From contig NZ_JAAXLA010000020.1 in the NCBI RefSeq assembly GCF_012911935.1, forward strand, positions 1 through 64,000: a stretch of 64,000 nt of DNA. The letters run 5' to 3'. The first letter of the stretch is position 1. Every line of letters starts with the position of its first letter. The notes beneath the pieces are model-generated. The model was given only the letters and a program-made list of their open reading frames with translations. It had not been told where the DNA came from and did no database searches. Both the position numbers and the translations under genes were made by a program. This DNA comes from Pseudonocardia acidicola. GTDB lineage: Bacteria > Actinomycetota > Actinomycetes > Mycobacteriales > Pseudonocardiaceae. This document shows positions 14,782-22,950 of this stretch, piece by piece.

Positions 14782-16305
14782 TCAGCGCGTCGCACTGTTC
14801 AGCGCGCGCTTGTAGAGCTTGCCGTTCTCACCTCGGGGCAGGGTGTTCACGAACTCGATCGACCGGGGGCACATCGGGCGCGGGAGGCCGGCCCGGGCGA
14901 ACCCCAGCAGCGCGGCACCGAGCTCATGGCCCGCGACCGCGTCCAGGGACGGTACGACGAGCGCATGGACCCGCTGTCCGAGATCGTCATCGGGCACACC
15001 GATCACCGCGACATCGGCCACGGCCGGGTGCTCCGCCAGGCGCTCCTCCGCCTGCTGCGGATGCACGTTCACCCCACCGGAGATGATCACATGATCGCGC
15101 CGGCCGACGAGGTACAGGTAACCGTCGGCGTCGGTCCGGCCGAGGTCGCCGACGGTGGACCAGCCCCGGTCGTTGCGTGCCATACGGTTCTTGTCCTCGT
15201 CACCCCGGTAGTGGAACGGCTGGGTCCCCTCGAACCAGATCTGCCCGACCTCGCCGACCTGCAGATCCGGACCGTCGGCGTCGTCCGGGTCGAGGATGTG
15301 GATCCGTCCCACGAGCGCCCGGCCGACCGACCCCGGCCGATCGATCCCGTCCCGCGGGCCGATGTGGCAGTTGCCGTAGCTCTCCGACGCCCCGTAGAGC
15401 TCGTGCAGAACCGGACCCCACCACTCCATGATCTGCCGTTTCAGCTCAGCCGGACACGGCGCCGCCCCGGTGATGGCCACCTGCAGTGACGAGAGATCGA
15501 ACGACGCCCGCGCGAGGGCCGGCAGCCGTACCATCCGGGTCAGCATCGTCGGGACGAACTGTGCGTGCGTGACGCGGTACCGCTCGATCGCGGCGAGGGC
15601 GCCCTCGGGGTCGAAGGACTCCTGGCACACGACGGTGCCGCCCAGCTGCTGGACGGCGAGCACGAAGCGGAACGGCGCCGTGTGGTAGGTCGGGGCGGGC
15701 GACAGGTAGACCGTGTCGGCGTCGAATCCGAACAGCTCGGTGTAGCCGCCCAGGTGGGGTGGCGCGTCGGCGGGATGGACGTCCAGCCGCGGGTGCCGGA
15801 TGCCCTTGGGGCGGCCGGTCGTACCGGAACTGAACATCATCCGGCTGCCGAGCCGTTCGTCGGACACGGGGCCGTCCGGGTACGGGTCGATCGTGGTTGC
15901 GTAGTCGTCGAAACCCGGTGCGCCACCGATGCACAGCCGGACCGTGACGCCGGGCAGCTGGTCGAGGGCGGCGCGCACTGCATCCGCATGCACCGGTGTG
16001 GTGACCACGGCCCGGGCACCGGCCTCGGCCAGAACAGCGGCCAGGTCATCCGCCCGGAGATGGCGCTGAACGGGAGCCAGGCAGAGGCCCGACCGCTGTG
16101 CGGCCCAGATCAGCTCCGCCCATTCAAGCCGGTTCTCCGCGACCACGGCCACGGTGTCGTCGAGGGTCAAGCCGGCATCGCGCAGGGCGTGGACCAGCTG
16201 ATTCGACCGCCGGTCGAGCTCGGTGTAGGTAATCGTCACACCGGAACCGGCCATGATCATGGCAGGGTGATTCGGTCGTGTCCGGGCGTGCGTACCGGGG
16301 TACAC
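14782..16305 (-). CDS. Acyl-CoA synthetase (AMP-binding)
   Basis: A 507-residue ANL-superfamily ligase. The phosphate-binding loop is MMFSSGTTGRPKGIR near residue 180, the adenine motif is YGASESYG near 305, the hinge/ribose region is STVGDLGRTDADGYLYL near 390, and the catalytic lysine is in GENGKLYKRAL at the C-terminus. It activates a carboxylic acid to its acyl-AMP and then its CoA ester. This is the FadD type seen in actinobacterial steroid, terpene and aromatic-acid clusters. The start is ATG 16305. The short N-terminus, without the usual extension, is normal for this subgroup. The acid is unknown. Confidence 0.93.
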   Translation of the reverse strand: MYPGTHARTRPNHPAMIMAGSGVTITYTELDRRSNQLVHALRDAGLTLDDTVAVVAENRLEWAELIWAAQRSGLCLAPVQRHLRADDLAAVLAEAGARAVVTTPVHADAVRAALDQLPGVTVRLCIGGAPGFDDYATTIDPYPDGPVSDERLGSRMMFSSGTTGRPKGIRHPRLDVHPADAPPHLGGYTELFGFDADTVYLSPAPTYHTAPFRFVLAVQQLGGTVVCQESFDPEGALAAIERYRVTHAQFVPTMLTRMVRLPALARASFDLSSLQVAITGAAPCPAELKRQIMEWWGPVLHELYGASESYGNCHIGPRDGIDRPGSVGRALVGRIHILDPDDADGPDLQVGEVGQIWFEGTQPFHYRGDEDKNRMARNDRGWSTVGDLGRTDADGYLYLVGRRDHVIISGGVNVHPQQAEERLAEHPAVADVAVIGVPDDDLGQRVHALVVPSLDAVAGHELGAALLGFARAGLPRPMCPRSIEFVNTLPRGENGKLYKRALNSATR

Positions 16306-16404
16306 GTCGGCAACCTCGCTGTCGCTCGTCGCTGTCGGGGATGGTCGGGAAGTCGAGAATTCAAGTCCGCTCGATGACGGGGCCCGGATCTCGACGGGCC
16401 GCGC

Positions 16405-17160
16405 TCAGGACACCGGGCCGCCGGCCACGTAGAGGACCTGCCCGGACACGAAGCCGGATGCCTCCGCCACCAGGAACGAGACCGCGTTGGCGATGTCGTC
16501 CGGCTCGCCCACCCGCTGCACGGGCGTCTGCTTCGCGTTGGCCGCCACGAACTTCTCCCAGTCCACGCCGAGCCGCTCCGCCGTCGACTTGGTCATCTCG
16601 CTCGCGATGAAGCCGGGAGCGATGCAGTTCGCCGTCACGCCGAACTTGCCGAGCTCGATGGCCAGCGTCTTGGTGAACCCCTGCAGACCCGCCTTGGCCG
16701 TGGAGTAGTTCGCCTGCCCGCGGTTTCCGAGCGCGGCGATGGATGAGATGTTCACGACCCGGCCCCACTGCTGGTCGACCATGTGCTTCTGCACGGCCTT
16801 GGTCATCAGGAACGCACCCTTGAGGTGCACGCCCATGACCTGGTCCCAGTCCGACTCGGTCATCTTGAACAGCAGGTTGTCCCGGGTGATCCCGGCGTTG
16901 TTGACCAGGATCGTCGGGGCACCGAGCTCCTCGGCCACGCGTGCGACGGCCGCCTCGACCTGCGCCGCGTCGGAGATGTCCGCCTGCACGGCGAGCGCCC
17001 GCCCGCCGGCGGCGGCGATCGCGTCGACCGTCGCCTTGGCGGCCTGCTCGTCGAGGTCGACGACCGCCACGGCCACCCTGTCGGACGCCAGGCGGTGCGC
17101 GGTCGCCGCTCCGATTCCGCGGGCGGCGCCGGTGACGATCCCTACGCGGGCAACGCTCAT
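16405..17160 (-). CDS. SDR family 3-oxoacyl reductase (FabG-like), cassette B copy
   Basis: A 251-residue paralogue of 2381-3130, with TGAARGIG, NNAGITRDN, active-site YSTAK and the same C-terminal GFVSGQVLYVAGG. From GAPT onward the two differ at 11 of about 172 residues. Divergence is higher in the first 70. ATG 17160 sits behind AGGAGGGAACCCTC. It is followed toward the left by the CoA ligase, and preceded by the intact SnoaL-like gene 26 bp upstream, so it belongs to the same minus-strand transcript. Two near-identical reductases suggest either gene dosage or a recent duplication not yet resolved. Confidence 0.92.
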   Translation of the reverse strand: MSVARVGIVTGAARGIGAATAHRLASDRVAVAVVDLDEQAAKATVDAIAAAGGRALAVQADISDAAQVEAAVARVAEELGAPTILVNNAGITRDNLLFKMTESDWDQVMGVHLKGAFLMTKAVQKHMVDQQWGRVVNISSIAALGNRGQANYSTAKAGLQGFTKTLAIELGKFGVTANCIAPGFIASEMTKSTAERLGVDWEKFVAANAKQTPVQRVGEPDDIANAVSFLVAEASGFVSGQVLYVAGGPVS

Positions 17161-17186
17161 GAGGGTTCCCTCCTGGTCGAGTGGTG

Positions 17187-17753
17187 TCAGGACCGGTCCA
17201 CCGGTCCCAGGTGCGGGCACTCGCCCGGTTCGAGGGCCCGGACGATGCGCGGGGGCTCGCCGGCGTAGATCTCCTCGCCCTCGATCAGCCCGTCCGCACC
17301 GATCGGCCAGACGACGAGGGCGTGGTACTCGACGAGGTACCACCGCTCGAGGTCGACCTCGTCCGCCGCAACGACCCGGCCGGCCAGGGTGGCGCCGGTG
17401 TAGGCGTGCCGGAAGATGCCCTCAGTGACGACGGTGTCGTCATCGACGACCACGCGGGTCACCTCGTACTCCAGCCTGCTCTTGCCGCTGTCGAACATCG
17501 CCTGGTAATGGGCGACCACCTCGGCGTGTCCCTTGGGTCCGGTCGACGACGACGCGCCCCAGATCCGGTACTGCGGCTCGGGCACGAGCGTGGCCATGAG
17601 TGCGTCCATGTCGCCTCGCACCTCCTCCTCGACGTGCCTGGCGACGACCTCGAGGTTGGCTCGGTGCCGGGGGTCGCGCTCCTGCTCGACGCGGTCCGCG
17701 AGCAGCTTCCAGCTCGCCTTCGCCGCGGGATGCAGCTCGGTGGCCGTGGTCAT
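17187..17753 (-). CDS. SnoaL/NTF2-like domain protein, cassette B copy (intact)
   Basis: A 188-residue protein of the cone-shaped SnoaL/NTF2 type. It has an N-terminal helical region (TELHPAAKASWKLLADRV), then YRIWGAS, GHAEVVAHYQAMF, TEGIFRHAYTG, and a conserved C-terminal tail GEPPRIVRAL plus CPHLGPVD. ATG 17753 follows GAGGTGAGGTGTGAC. Upstream in-frame residues are less likely to be coding. The family includes isomerases, cyclases and epoxide hydrolases, and also non-catalytic proteins. Here it sits between a reductase and a thiolase, and it has two relatives in the window: a broken copy at 3158 and a divergent copy at 29638. The role is unknown. Confidence 0.85.
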   Translation of the reverse strand: MTTATELHPAAKASWKLLADRVEQERDPRHRANLEVVARHVEEEVRGDMDALMATLVPEPQYRIWGASSSTGPKGHAEVVAHYQAMFDSGKSRLEYEVTRVVVDDDTVVTEGIFRHAYTGATLAGRVVAADEVDLERWYLVEYHALVVWPIGADGLIEGEEIYAGEPPRIVRALEPGECPHLGPVDRS

Positions 17754-17788
17754 GTCACACCTCACCTCGTCGTCGACCGGGTGCCGCC

Positions 17789-17815
17789 AATATTCTAGTC
17801 GCAAACAATCCAGCT
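17789..17815. promoter_or_regulatory. Shared AT-rich element, site c
   Basis: AATATTCTAG-TCGCA-AACAATCCAG lies between the cassette B SnoaL-like gene and the divergent thiolase remnant, as in cassette A. TAGAAT on the minus strand is a possible -10 box 35 bp from the start at 17753. Confidence 0.55.
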
Positions 17816-17871
17816 ACCTACTTCCTGGGTGAACGACCTGCGGGACGTCAGGACCCACGGAGGTACGAGCG

Positions 17872-18340
17872 ATGCGTGTTGCAGTGATCGTCGGTGCGGT
17901 CAGGACCCCGGTGGGTCGCCGCAAAGGTGGGCTGGCCGACGTCCACCCCGCCGAGCTCTCCGCATTCGTCCTGCGCAAGCTGGTCGAGCGCACCGGCGTG
18001 GAGCCCGGCGTGATCGACGACGTGGCACGGGGTTGCGTCACGCAGACGGGCGAGCAGACCAACAACATCGGCCGCACGGCCGTCCTCGCCGCCGGCTGGC
18101 CCGCGTCGACCCCGGCCACGATCGTCGACCGGCAGTGCGGCTCCAGCCGAGACCGGCGCCGACCCGAAGCGCACCAACCCGCTCGGCGGGGCGATCGCCG
18201 TCGTGCACCCGCTCGGCGGGTCGGGTGCCGTGCTGGCCACGCGGCTCGTCCATCACATGCCGGACAGCGGCATCCGGTACGGCCTCCAGACGATGTGCGA
18301 GGGCGGCGGGATAGCCGACGCGACCATCCTCGAGCTGCTC
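17872..18340 (+). pseudogene. Thiolase with large internal deletion, cassette B copy
   Basis: The first 92 codons match the intact thiolase at 3688 (MRVAVIVGAVRTPVG to VDRQCGSS, with the nucleophilic Cys). The sequence then jumps out of frame to the counterpart of its residue 313 (AETGADPKRTNPLGG). About 220 codons are missing. A 3-base GCC microhomology is visible at the junction. The C-terminal part continues in the new frame, with the catalytic motif changed to VHPLGGSGA (Gly to Val before His) and CEGGG retained, to ILELL near 18340 with no stop there. It cannot encode a working thiolase. Confidence 0.9.
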
Positions 18341-18344
18341 CGAG

Positions 18345-18905
18345 CGACCCCGGGTCGGAGCCGGGACCCCGGCTCCACCAGCCATTCCTTCACTTTCCGG
18401 CGGCGACAGCTCGGGAGGGCGTGGACGGGCCGAGGGGCCACCGGAAGTCGGAGGCCGATGTGCAGGCGGATGCACAGAGCGCACAGGACCGGCTCGTCGT
18501 CATCATGACGCCCAGGCAGCCCGGTGCCCGGCGCCGTGACGCGGCACTGAGGCGCCGCCCGTCCACGGGCGACGAGGCCCACTGGCACTGCAGGAGGAGC
18601 ACGTCCGTACCCGCAGCACCTCTCCGCCACATCGACCGCCACGCCACAGGCGTTGAACGTCTCCGGCACGATCCGGCTGTGCGCAGACAGCCGCCTCGGG
18701 ACCGGGCGACGTCGAGCGCGAGAACCGATACACGCGCACCCGACCATCCAGGCTTAGAGTGACTAGCGGGTCGATCCGGAAGGGGGACGGCCTACGTGGC
18801 GCACCTGGGCTGCGCCGAGCAGGCAGCCACGATCCGGGACCTGCTCCGCGAGCCGGGCGGTTGATCGAAGGGGGCGGGACCGCCAAGCCCCACCCCCGGC
18901 CGGGG
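18345..18905. other. Region without recognisable gene
   Basis: This 560-bp stretch follows the thiolase remnant. Reading frames on both strands are short, or are arginine-, serine- and cysteine-rich, and none resembles a family I know. A 22-codon frame from GTG 18796 to TGA 18864 (reading HLGCAEQAATIRDLL) might be a gene tail. The region looks like continued decay beside cassette B. Confidence 0.5.
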
Positions 18906-19775
18906 TCAGCCGCGCAGGGTGGCCCGGCCGCCGTCCAGCACCACGCGCGGCTCGGCCCCGTCCGGGCCGGTCGCCTCGGTGCGGAAGACGGCGGTCCCGT
19001 CGTCCAGCTTCCAGATCAGCGTGGTGAGGGTGTCGCCGGGGAAGGCGGGCGAGGTGAACCGGGCCGCGATGGAACCGATCCGGTCCGGGTCGCCGTCGGC
19101 GAAATCCGCCACCAGGGCACGCCCCGCGATCCCGTAGGTGCACAGCCCGTGCAGGATCGGACCGGGGAAACCGGCCTTCTCGCGCGCGAACCACGGGTCG
19201 CTGTGCAGCGGGTTCCGGTCCCCGGAGAGCCGGTAGATCAGCGGGAGCCGCGCGTCCGTCTCCTGGGAGCGCCGGGCGTCGGGCGCGCGGTCCGGGATGA
19301 CGACCGGATCGGCCTTCGCCCCCGGCTCGCCGCCGAACCCGCCCTCGCCGCGGAACACCAGCGTGGTCACGGTCTCCACGACGAGCTCGCCCGTCTCCGG
19401 GTCGACACCGCGGCCGATCAGTGACGCGACGGCGTTCTTGCCCTCGCCCTTGTCCTGAAGCTCGCCGATCTCGGAGGTCACCGCCAGCGAGCCGGCGGCC
19501 GGCAGCGGCCGGTGCACCCGAATCTCCTGCGAGCCGTGCAGCATCCGACCCCAGTTCGGCCGGCCGATCTTCGGCAGGGCGTCGAATCCGGCGGCGACGA
19601 TGACCGCGAACGTCGGCAGCACCTGCTGCGGCAGGTCGTGCGAGTTCTCGGTGACGAACGCCAGGTCCTCGGGGCCCGCTCCCAGACCCAGCGCGTAGAG
19701 CAGGGTCTCCCGGTCGGTCCAGCTGACGTCCTTCGGTCCGGCGGTGGCGCCGAGACTGTCCGCCTTGATGCCCAT
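18906..19775 (-). CDS. MaoC-type double hot-dog enoyl-CoA hydratase
   Basis: A 289-residue protein made of two hot-dog repeats. The C-terminal one carries the hydratase-2 signature YRLSGDRNPLHSDPWFA (catalytic Asp/His pair), followed by GFPGPILHGLCTYG. This matches the (R)-specific 2-enoyl-CoA hydratases of MFE-2 type that act on bulky or branched substrates, including steroid side chains. ATG 19775 follows GAGGTGACC. A GTG two codons earlier is possible. It is the last gene of a minus-strand run with a ferredoxin and a histidine phosphatase, 42 bp after the ferredoxin stop codon region. It hydrates trans-2-enoyl-CoA to 3-hydroxyacyl-CoA. Confidence 0.92.
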   Translation of the reverse strand: MGIKADSLGATAGPKDVSWTDRETLLYALGLGAGPEDLAFVTENSHDLPQQVLPTFAVIVAAGFDALPKIGRPNWGRMLHGSQEIRVHRPLPAAGSLAVTSEIGELQDKGEGKNAVASLIGRGVDPETGELVVETVTTLVFRGEGGFGGEPGAKADPVVIPDRAPDARRSQETDARLPLIYRLSGDRNPLHSDPWFAREKAGFPGPILHGLCTYGIAGRALVADFADGDPDRIGSIAARFTSPAFPGDTLTTLIWKLDDGTAVFRTEATGPDGAEPRVVLDGGRATLRG

Positions 19776-19817
19776 GGTCACCTCGTCGTGGTCGTGCGGA
19801 TGGCTGGAATGCGAGGA

Positions 19818-20009
19818 TCAGTCGTCGACGACGATCGCCATGGTCGGGCACCTGGTGGCCGCGTCGCGCGTCGCGGACTCGTGCTCTGGTGCCGGCGCCT
19901 CCGCCAGCACCTGGACGAAGCCGTCGTCGTCGAGGTCGAAGACCTCGGGGGCGATCTCGACGCACACCCCGGACCCGCAGCAGCGGTCCGGAACGGAGCT
20001 GACCTTCAT
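19818..20009 (-). CDS. Small single-cluster ferredoxin, P450-type
   Basis: A 63-residue ferredoxin with cysteines in RCCGSGVCVEIAPEVF and a last cysteine in ATRCPTMAI, the arrangement of actinobacterial [3Fe-4S] (or [4Fe-4S]) ferredoxins that serve cytochromes P450. ATG 20009 is positioned normally. It is flanked by the MaoC hydratase and the histidine phosphatase on the same strand. The only P450 in the window is 41 kb away (61567-62853), and the Rieske oxygenase at 39975 has no ferredoxin beside it. Either may be a client. KorAB could supply electrons, which is inference. Confidence 0.92.
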   Translation of the reverse strand: MKVSSVPDRCCGSGVCVEIAPEVFDLDDDGFVQVLAEAPAPEHESATRDAATRCPTMAIVVDD

Positions 20010-20031
20010 GGTCGTCCTTCCTTCGACGGGG

Positions 20032-20670
20032 TCACCGGGACACCGAGCCGGCTGGCGCGGGCTGTTCGCCGGAGCCTTCGGCGCGGATGCCGCGCAGGTG
20101 CCCGGTCTCGTTGATGCTGATGAGGGTGCGGCGGCCGCCCGAACCGGCCAGCACACGGCTGATCGAGGCGTAGGCCGGCGCGTGGAAGGCCATCCCGGGA
20201 ATGTCGAGCAGGGCGGCGAGGAACACGTTCTCCACGCCGCCGTGCGTGACGAGCAGGACGCGCTGCCCGGGGTGCCGCTCGACGATGCCGTCGACCGCGG
20301 CCAGGATCTCCCGGCGGAAGGTCTCGGCGTCCGTCTCCCAGGGGCTGAGGTCCGCGGCGAGGTAGGCCGCGTACCGGGGGTCGCCGCTGTCCCGCAGGTC
20401 CTCGAAGTGCGTGTAGCCGACCTTGCGGTCGAACTCGGCGAGACCGTCCTCGACGACGGGCTGCAGCCCCGTGAGCTCGGCGATCGGTTCCGCGGTCTCC
20501 CGGGCGCGCCGCAGCGGTGACACGTAGACCGCGTCGTGGTGCTCGCCGGCGAGGAACTCCGCCACGCGTCGGACCTCGGCCCGGCCGCGCTCGCTGAGCC
20601 CCGGGTCGAACCGGGCCTGCGCATCCGCCCCGCGGACAGGCTCGCCGTGCCGCACCAGGGTGAGTTCCAT
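20032..20670 (-). CDS. Histidine phosphatase (phosphoglycerate-mutase-like)
   Basis: A 212-residue histidine phosphatase. The phosphohistidine motif is LVRHGEP at residues 5-11, an Arg is in SPLRRARETAEPI near 50, and the second His is in LLVTHGGVENVF near 142. ATG 20670 follows GGAGAGGACGAC. Six further in-frame codons upstream are less likely to be coding. Such enzymes remove phosphate from small molecules or proteins. CreD, the phosphatase of the phosphorylated-alkylphenol pathway, is a precedent for a phosphatase beside phosphotransferases. That role here is only a suggestion. The regulatory element at 20725 lies 54 bp upstream and the gene leads the phosphatase-ferredoxin-MaoC run. Confidence 0.9.
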   Translation of the reverse strand: MELTLVRHGEPVRGADAQARFDPGLSERGRAEVRRVAEFLAGEHHDAVYVSPLRRARETAEPIAELTGLQPVVEDGLAEFDRKVGYTHFEDLRDSGDPRYAAYLAADLSPWETDAETFRREILAAVDGIVERHPGQRVLLVTHGGVENVFLAALLDIPGMAFHAPAYASISRVLAGSGGRRTLISINETGHLRGIRAEGSGEQPAPAGSVSR

Positions 20671-20724
20671 GTCGTCCTCTCCGGTCACCGGGATGGGCGC
20701 CGAGCCGGCCGGACACCGCGGCCG

Positions 20725-20751
20725 AATACTCGACTTCTAGACTATATCAGG
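20725..20751. promoter_or_regulatory. Shared AT-rich element, site d
   Basis: AATACTCGAC-TTCTA-GACTATATCAGG lies 54 bp upstream of the histidine phosphatase start. It shares its flank (GCCG before AATACTCGA) with site f at 29517. Confidence 0.6.
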
Positions 20752-20851
20752 CCCGCACCATCCCGTGGACGACCTTCACGCCCCGCCGCACGTGCGGCTC
20801 GCGGATATCGAGGGCCTCCATGCGTAGACAGTCCAGTCATGGACTAAATGG

Positions 20852-20971
20852 CATCGCAGCCGCGAGCTCGGGATCCCATGCGTGCTGTCCTGCACGGGAG
20901 CCACCCAGCGGCCGGCCTCCGGCACCGTCATCACGGTCGGCGGGAGCACCGGGACGGTCACCGTCGGCTGA
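20852..20971 (+). pseudogene. C-terminal remnant of a swivelling-histidine (PEP-utilising) protein
   Basis: From 20858 the frame reads SRELGIPCVLSCTGATQRPA and then GTVITVGGSTGTVTVG to TGA 20971. This is the end of the phosphohistidine domain found intact at 53245-54984 and 57637-59367. One base is missing before AGC, where the His-containing SHAAIV segment should be. Only about 40 codons remain. It is a fourth trace of this family in the window. Confidence 0.75.
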
Positions 20972-20990
20972 GCCGCCGTACGAGACGACA

Positions 20991-21020
20991 CAGGCTCCGG
21001 ACCCGCGGGCCCGGAGCCTG
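20991..21020. terminator. Strong hairpin
   Basis: The perfect 10-bp stem CAGGCTCCGG / CCGGAGCCTG with a GC-rich loop lies just past the stop of the enoyl-CoA hydratase at 21032. It probably terminates the minus-strand operon 21032-25087. Confidence 0.6.
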
Positions 21021-21031
21021 GGTCGTGGGTG

Positions 21032-21802
21032 TCAGCGGAAGCGGGGCTCGCGGCGCTCCATGAACGCCTTGCCCGCCTCCTTGGCCTCCGCAGTGCGGAA
21101 CGCCACCGACTGGTTGAGCGCCTCGCCCTCGAGCGCCCGGCGGAAGTCGGTCTCGAACGAGCTGTTCAGCGAGGCCTTCATCATCGACAGCGCCAACGTC
21201 GGGCCGTCGGCCAGGCGCTGGGCCCACTCCGCCACCGCCTCGTCGAGCGCGGAGTCCGGCACGACCCGGTTGACCAGCCCGATCCGCTCCGCCTCCGGAG
21301 CCGTGACCTGCTCGCCGAAGAAGACCAGCTCCTTCGCCTTCTGCAGACCGATCAGCCGCGGCAGCGACCACGACGCGCCCCCGTCCAGTGCGATGCCGCG
21401 CTGGGCGAAGATCTCGCCGAAGACGGCCCCCTCCCCCGCCACGACCAGGTCGCAGCAGAAGGCGAGGTTGCAGCCGAACCCCATCGCCGGGCCCGCGACC
21501 TTCGCGATCGTAGGCCGCGGCAGGTCGTGCAGCAGGCCGCACAGGTACCCGATCCGCTGCATGAAGGTCAGCACGTCCGGCTCCAGCGGGGAGGCGAGGT
21601 CCATTCCGGAGCAGAACGCGCCGCCACTGCCCGTCAGAACGAGGGCCCGGTCCTCGGGGGTCCGGGCGATTTCCTCCAGAGCGGCGATCAGCTGCTCGAC
21701 GAGCCCGCGGGTGATCGCGTTCTTCCGCTTCGGCCGGTTCAGCGTGACCGTCACGACACCCTCGGCCCGCTCGACCAGGACCAGTTCCTCGGCCTCGCTC
21801 AC
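21032..21802 (-). CDS. Enoyl-CoA hydratase/isomerase (crotonase family)
   Basis: A 256-residue crotonase-fold protein. The oxyanion-hole segments are ALVLTGSGGAFCSGMDL near residue 62 and AGPAMGFGCNLAFCCDL near 107. The later active-site loop reads FAQRGIALDGGASWSLPR, with Asp-Gly-Gly as in PaaB/PaaG-like hydratases and isomerases. GTG 21802 overlaps the stop of the upstream acyl-CoA dehydrogenase (GTGA), so the two are translationally coupled. It is the last gene of a four-gene operon (SDR, acyl dehydratase, dehydrogenase, hydratase) and probably hydrates or isomerises the enoyl-CoA made there. Confidence 0.92.
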   Translation of the reverse strand: MSEAEELVLVERAEGVVTVTLNRPKRKNAITRGLVEQLIAALEEIARTPEDRALVLTGSGGAFCSGMDLASPLEPDVLTFMQRIGYLCGLLHDLPRPTIAKVAGPAMGFGCNLAFCCDLVVAGEGAVFGEIFAQRGIALDGGASWSLPRLIGLQKAKELVFFGEQVTAPEAERIGLVNRVVPDSALDEAVAEWAQRLADGPTLALSMMKASLNSSFETDFRRALEGEALNQSVAFRTAEAKEAGKAFMERREPRFR

Positions 21803-22950
21803 AGCCCGGCCCCCACGGCGAGCCGCTCGCGGTGCTGGACCGCGGTGCCGAGGAACAGCTCCGACGCCTTCGCCCGGCGGTAGTGCAGGTGCGCGTCGTG
21901 CTCCCAGGTGAAGCCGGTGCCGCCGTAGACGTGCAGGGTCTCCTCCGCGGTGTGCATGAACGCGTCGGAGCAGGTCGACTTGGCGAGGCTGGCGGCGACA
22001 GAGAGCCGACGCGCGGTCTCCTCCCCCGGCTCGGCGAGGTACGCGTCGGCCGCGGCGGTCGCCGCCTCGGCCGCCGAGCGGGCCATCTCGACCTTCAGCA
22101 GCACGTCGACCAGGTTGTGCTTGATCGCCTGGAAGCTGCCGATCGGCCGGTCGAACTGCACCCGCTGCTTCGCGTACTCCACCGCGCCGTCCAGGCAACG
22201 CTGCATGCCGCCGACCTGCTCGGCGGCCAGCACGACCAGGGCGAGGTCGAGCGCCGTGCGCAACCGGGCCTCCGCGCCCGACTCCGCCCCGATCAGTCGG
22301 GCCGGGGCGCCGTCGAGCTCGATCGAGCCCAGCGGCCGGGTCAGGTCCAGCGAGGCCGACTGGCGGCGGGTGACCCCGTCCGCGGAGCCGTCCACCTCGA
22401 ACAGCCCGATGCCCGCCTCGGTGCGCGCCGGCACGAGGACCACGTCCGCGGTCGCCGCGTCGACGACGAACGCGCCTCGCCCGGTGACCCGCCACGCGTC
22501 ACCCTCGCGGGTCGCGACGGTGGCCGCGGCGGCCGCGGCCTCGTCGATCTCCCAGGAGCCGGGGTCCTCGCAGTAGGCGAGCGTGGCGGTCGTGTCGCCC
22601 GCGGCGATGCGGCCGAGCACCTCGCGCGCGACCTCGTCCCCGGCGTGCACGAGCAGCGCCGAGGTGGCGAGCGCCACCGTGCCGAAGAACGGCACCGGTG
22701 CGAGCCCGCCGCCCAGCGCCTCGGCGACGACCGCCAGATCGGCGATCCGCGCGCCCGATCCGCCGAGCTCCTCGGGTACGACCAGCCCCGCGACGCCGAC
22801 CTCGGTGCCGAGGACGCGCCACAGCTCGGCGTCCCACGGCTGTTCGGTGCCCGGTTCGCCCACCAGGTACGGGCGGGGGCCGTCGCTGCGCTCGACGCAG
22901 CGGGCCACCGCGGCGCGCAGTTCGACCTGCTCCTCGCTCAGCAGGCTCAC
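21799..22950 (-). CDS. Acyl-CoA dehydrogenase family protein
   Basis: A 383-residue FadE-type protein with the family domains: helical N-terminus (LLSEEQVELRAAV), VPEELGGSGARIADLAVV near residue 55, a short middle beta-domain, and the C-terminal helical domain with QRVQFDRPIGSFQAIKHNLVD and VYGGTGFTWEHD, in pieces. It shares with the gene at 27063 the compact build and the GxTWEHDAHLH-type ending seen in mycobacterial subunits that pair with a second dehydrogenase. GTG 22950 overlaps the upstream stop by 4 bases. It introduces an alpha,beta double bond into an acyl-CoA, using FAD. Confidence 0.9.
   Translation of the reverse strand: MSLLSEEQVELRAAVARCVERSDGPRPYLVGEPGTEQPWDAELWRVLGTEVGVAGLVVPEELGGSGARIADLAVVAEALGGGLAPVPFFGTVALATSALLVHAGDEVAREVLGRIAAGDTTATLAYCEDPGSWEIDEAAAAAATVATREGDAWRVTGRGAFVVDAATADVVLVPARTEAGIGLFEVDGSADGVTRRQSASLDLTRPLGSIELDGAPARLIGAESGAEARLRTALDLALVVLAAEQVGGMQRCLDGAVEYAKQRVQFDRPIGSFQAIKHNLVDVLLKVEMARSAAEAATAAADAYLAEPGEETARRLSVAASLAKSTCSDAFMHTAEETLHVYGGTGFTWEHDAHLHYRRAKASELFLGTAVQHRERLAVGAGL

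Noticed and set aside
18345..18905. Several short frames on both strands after the thiolase remnant
   Set aside because: Composition is arginine-, serine- or cysteine-rich and no conserved motif could be recognised, so no gene was called.
20776..20991. Minus-strand 71-residue frame
   Set aside because: The opposite strand carries a recognisable swivelling-histidine C-terminus, so this frame is its shadow.
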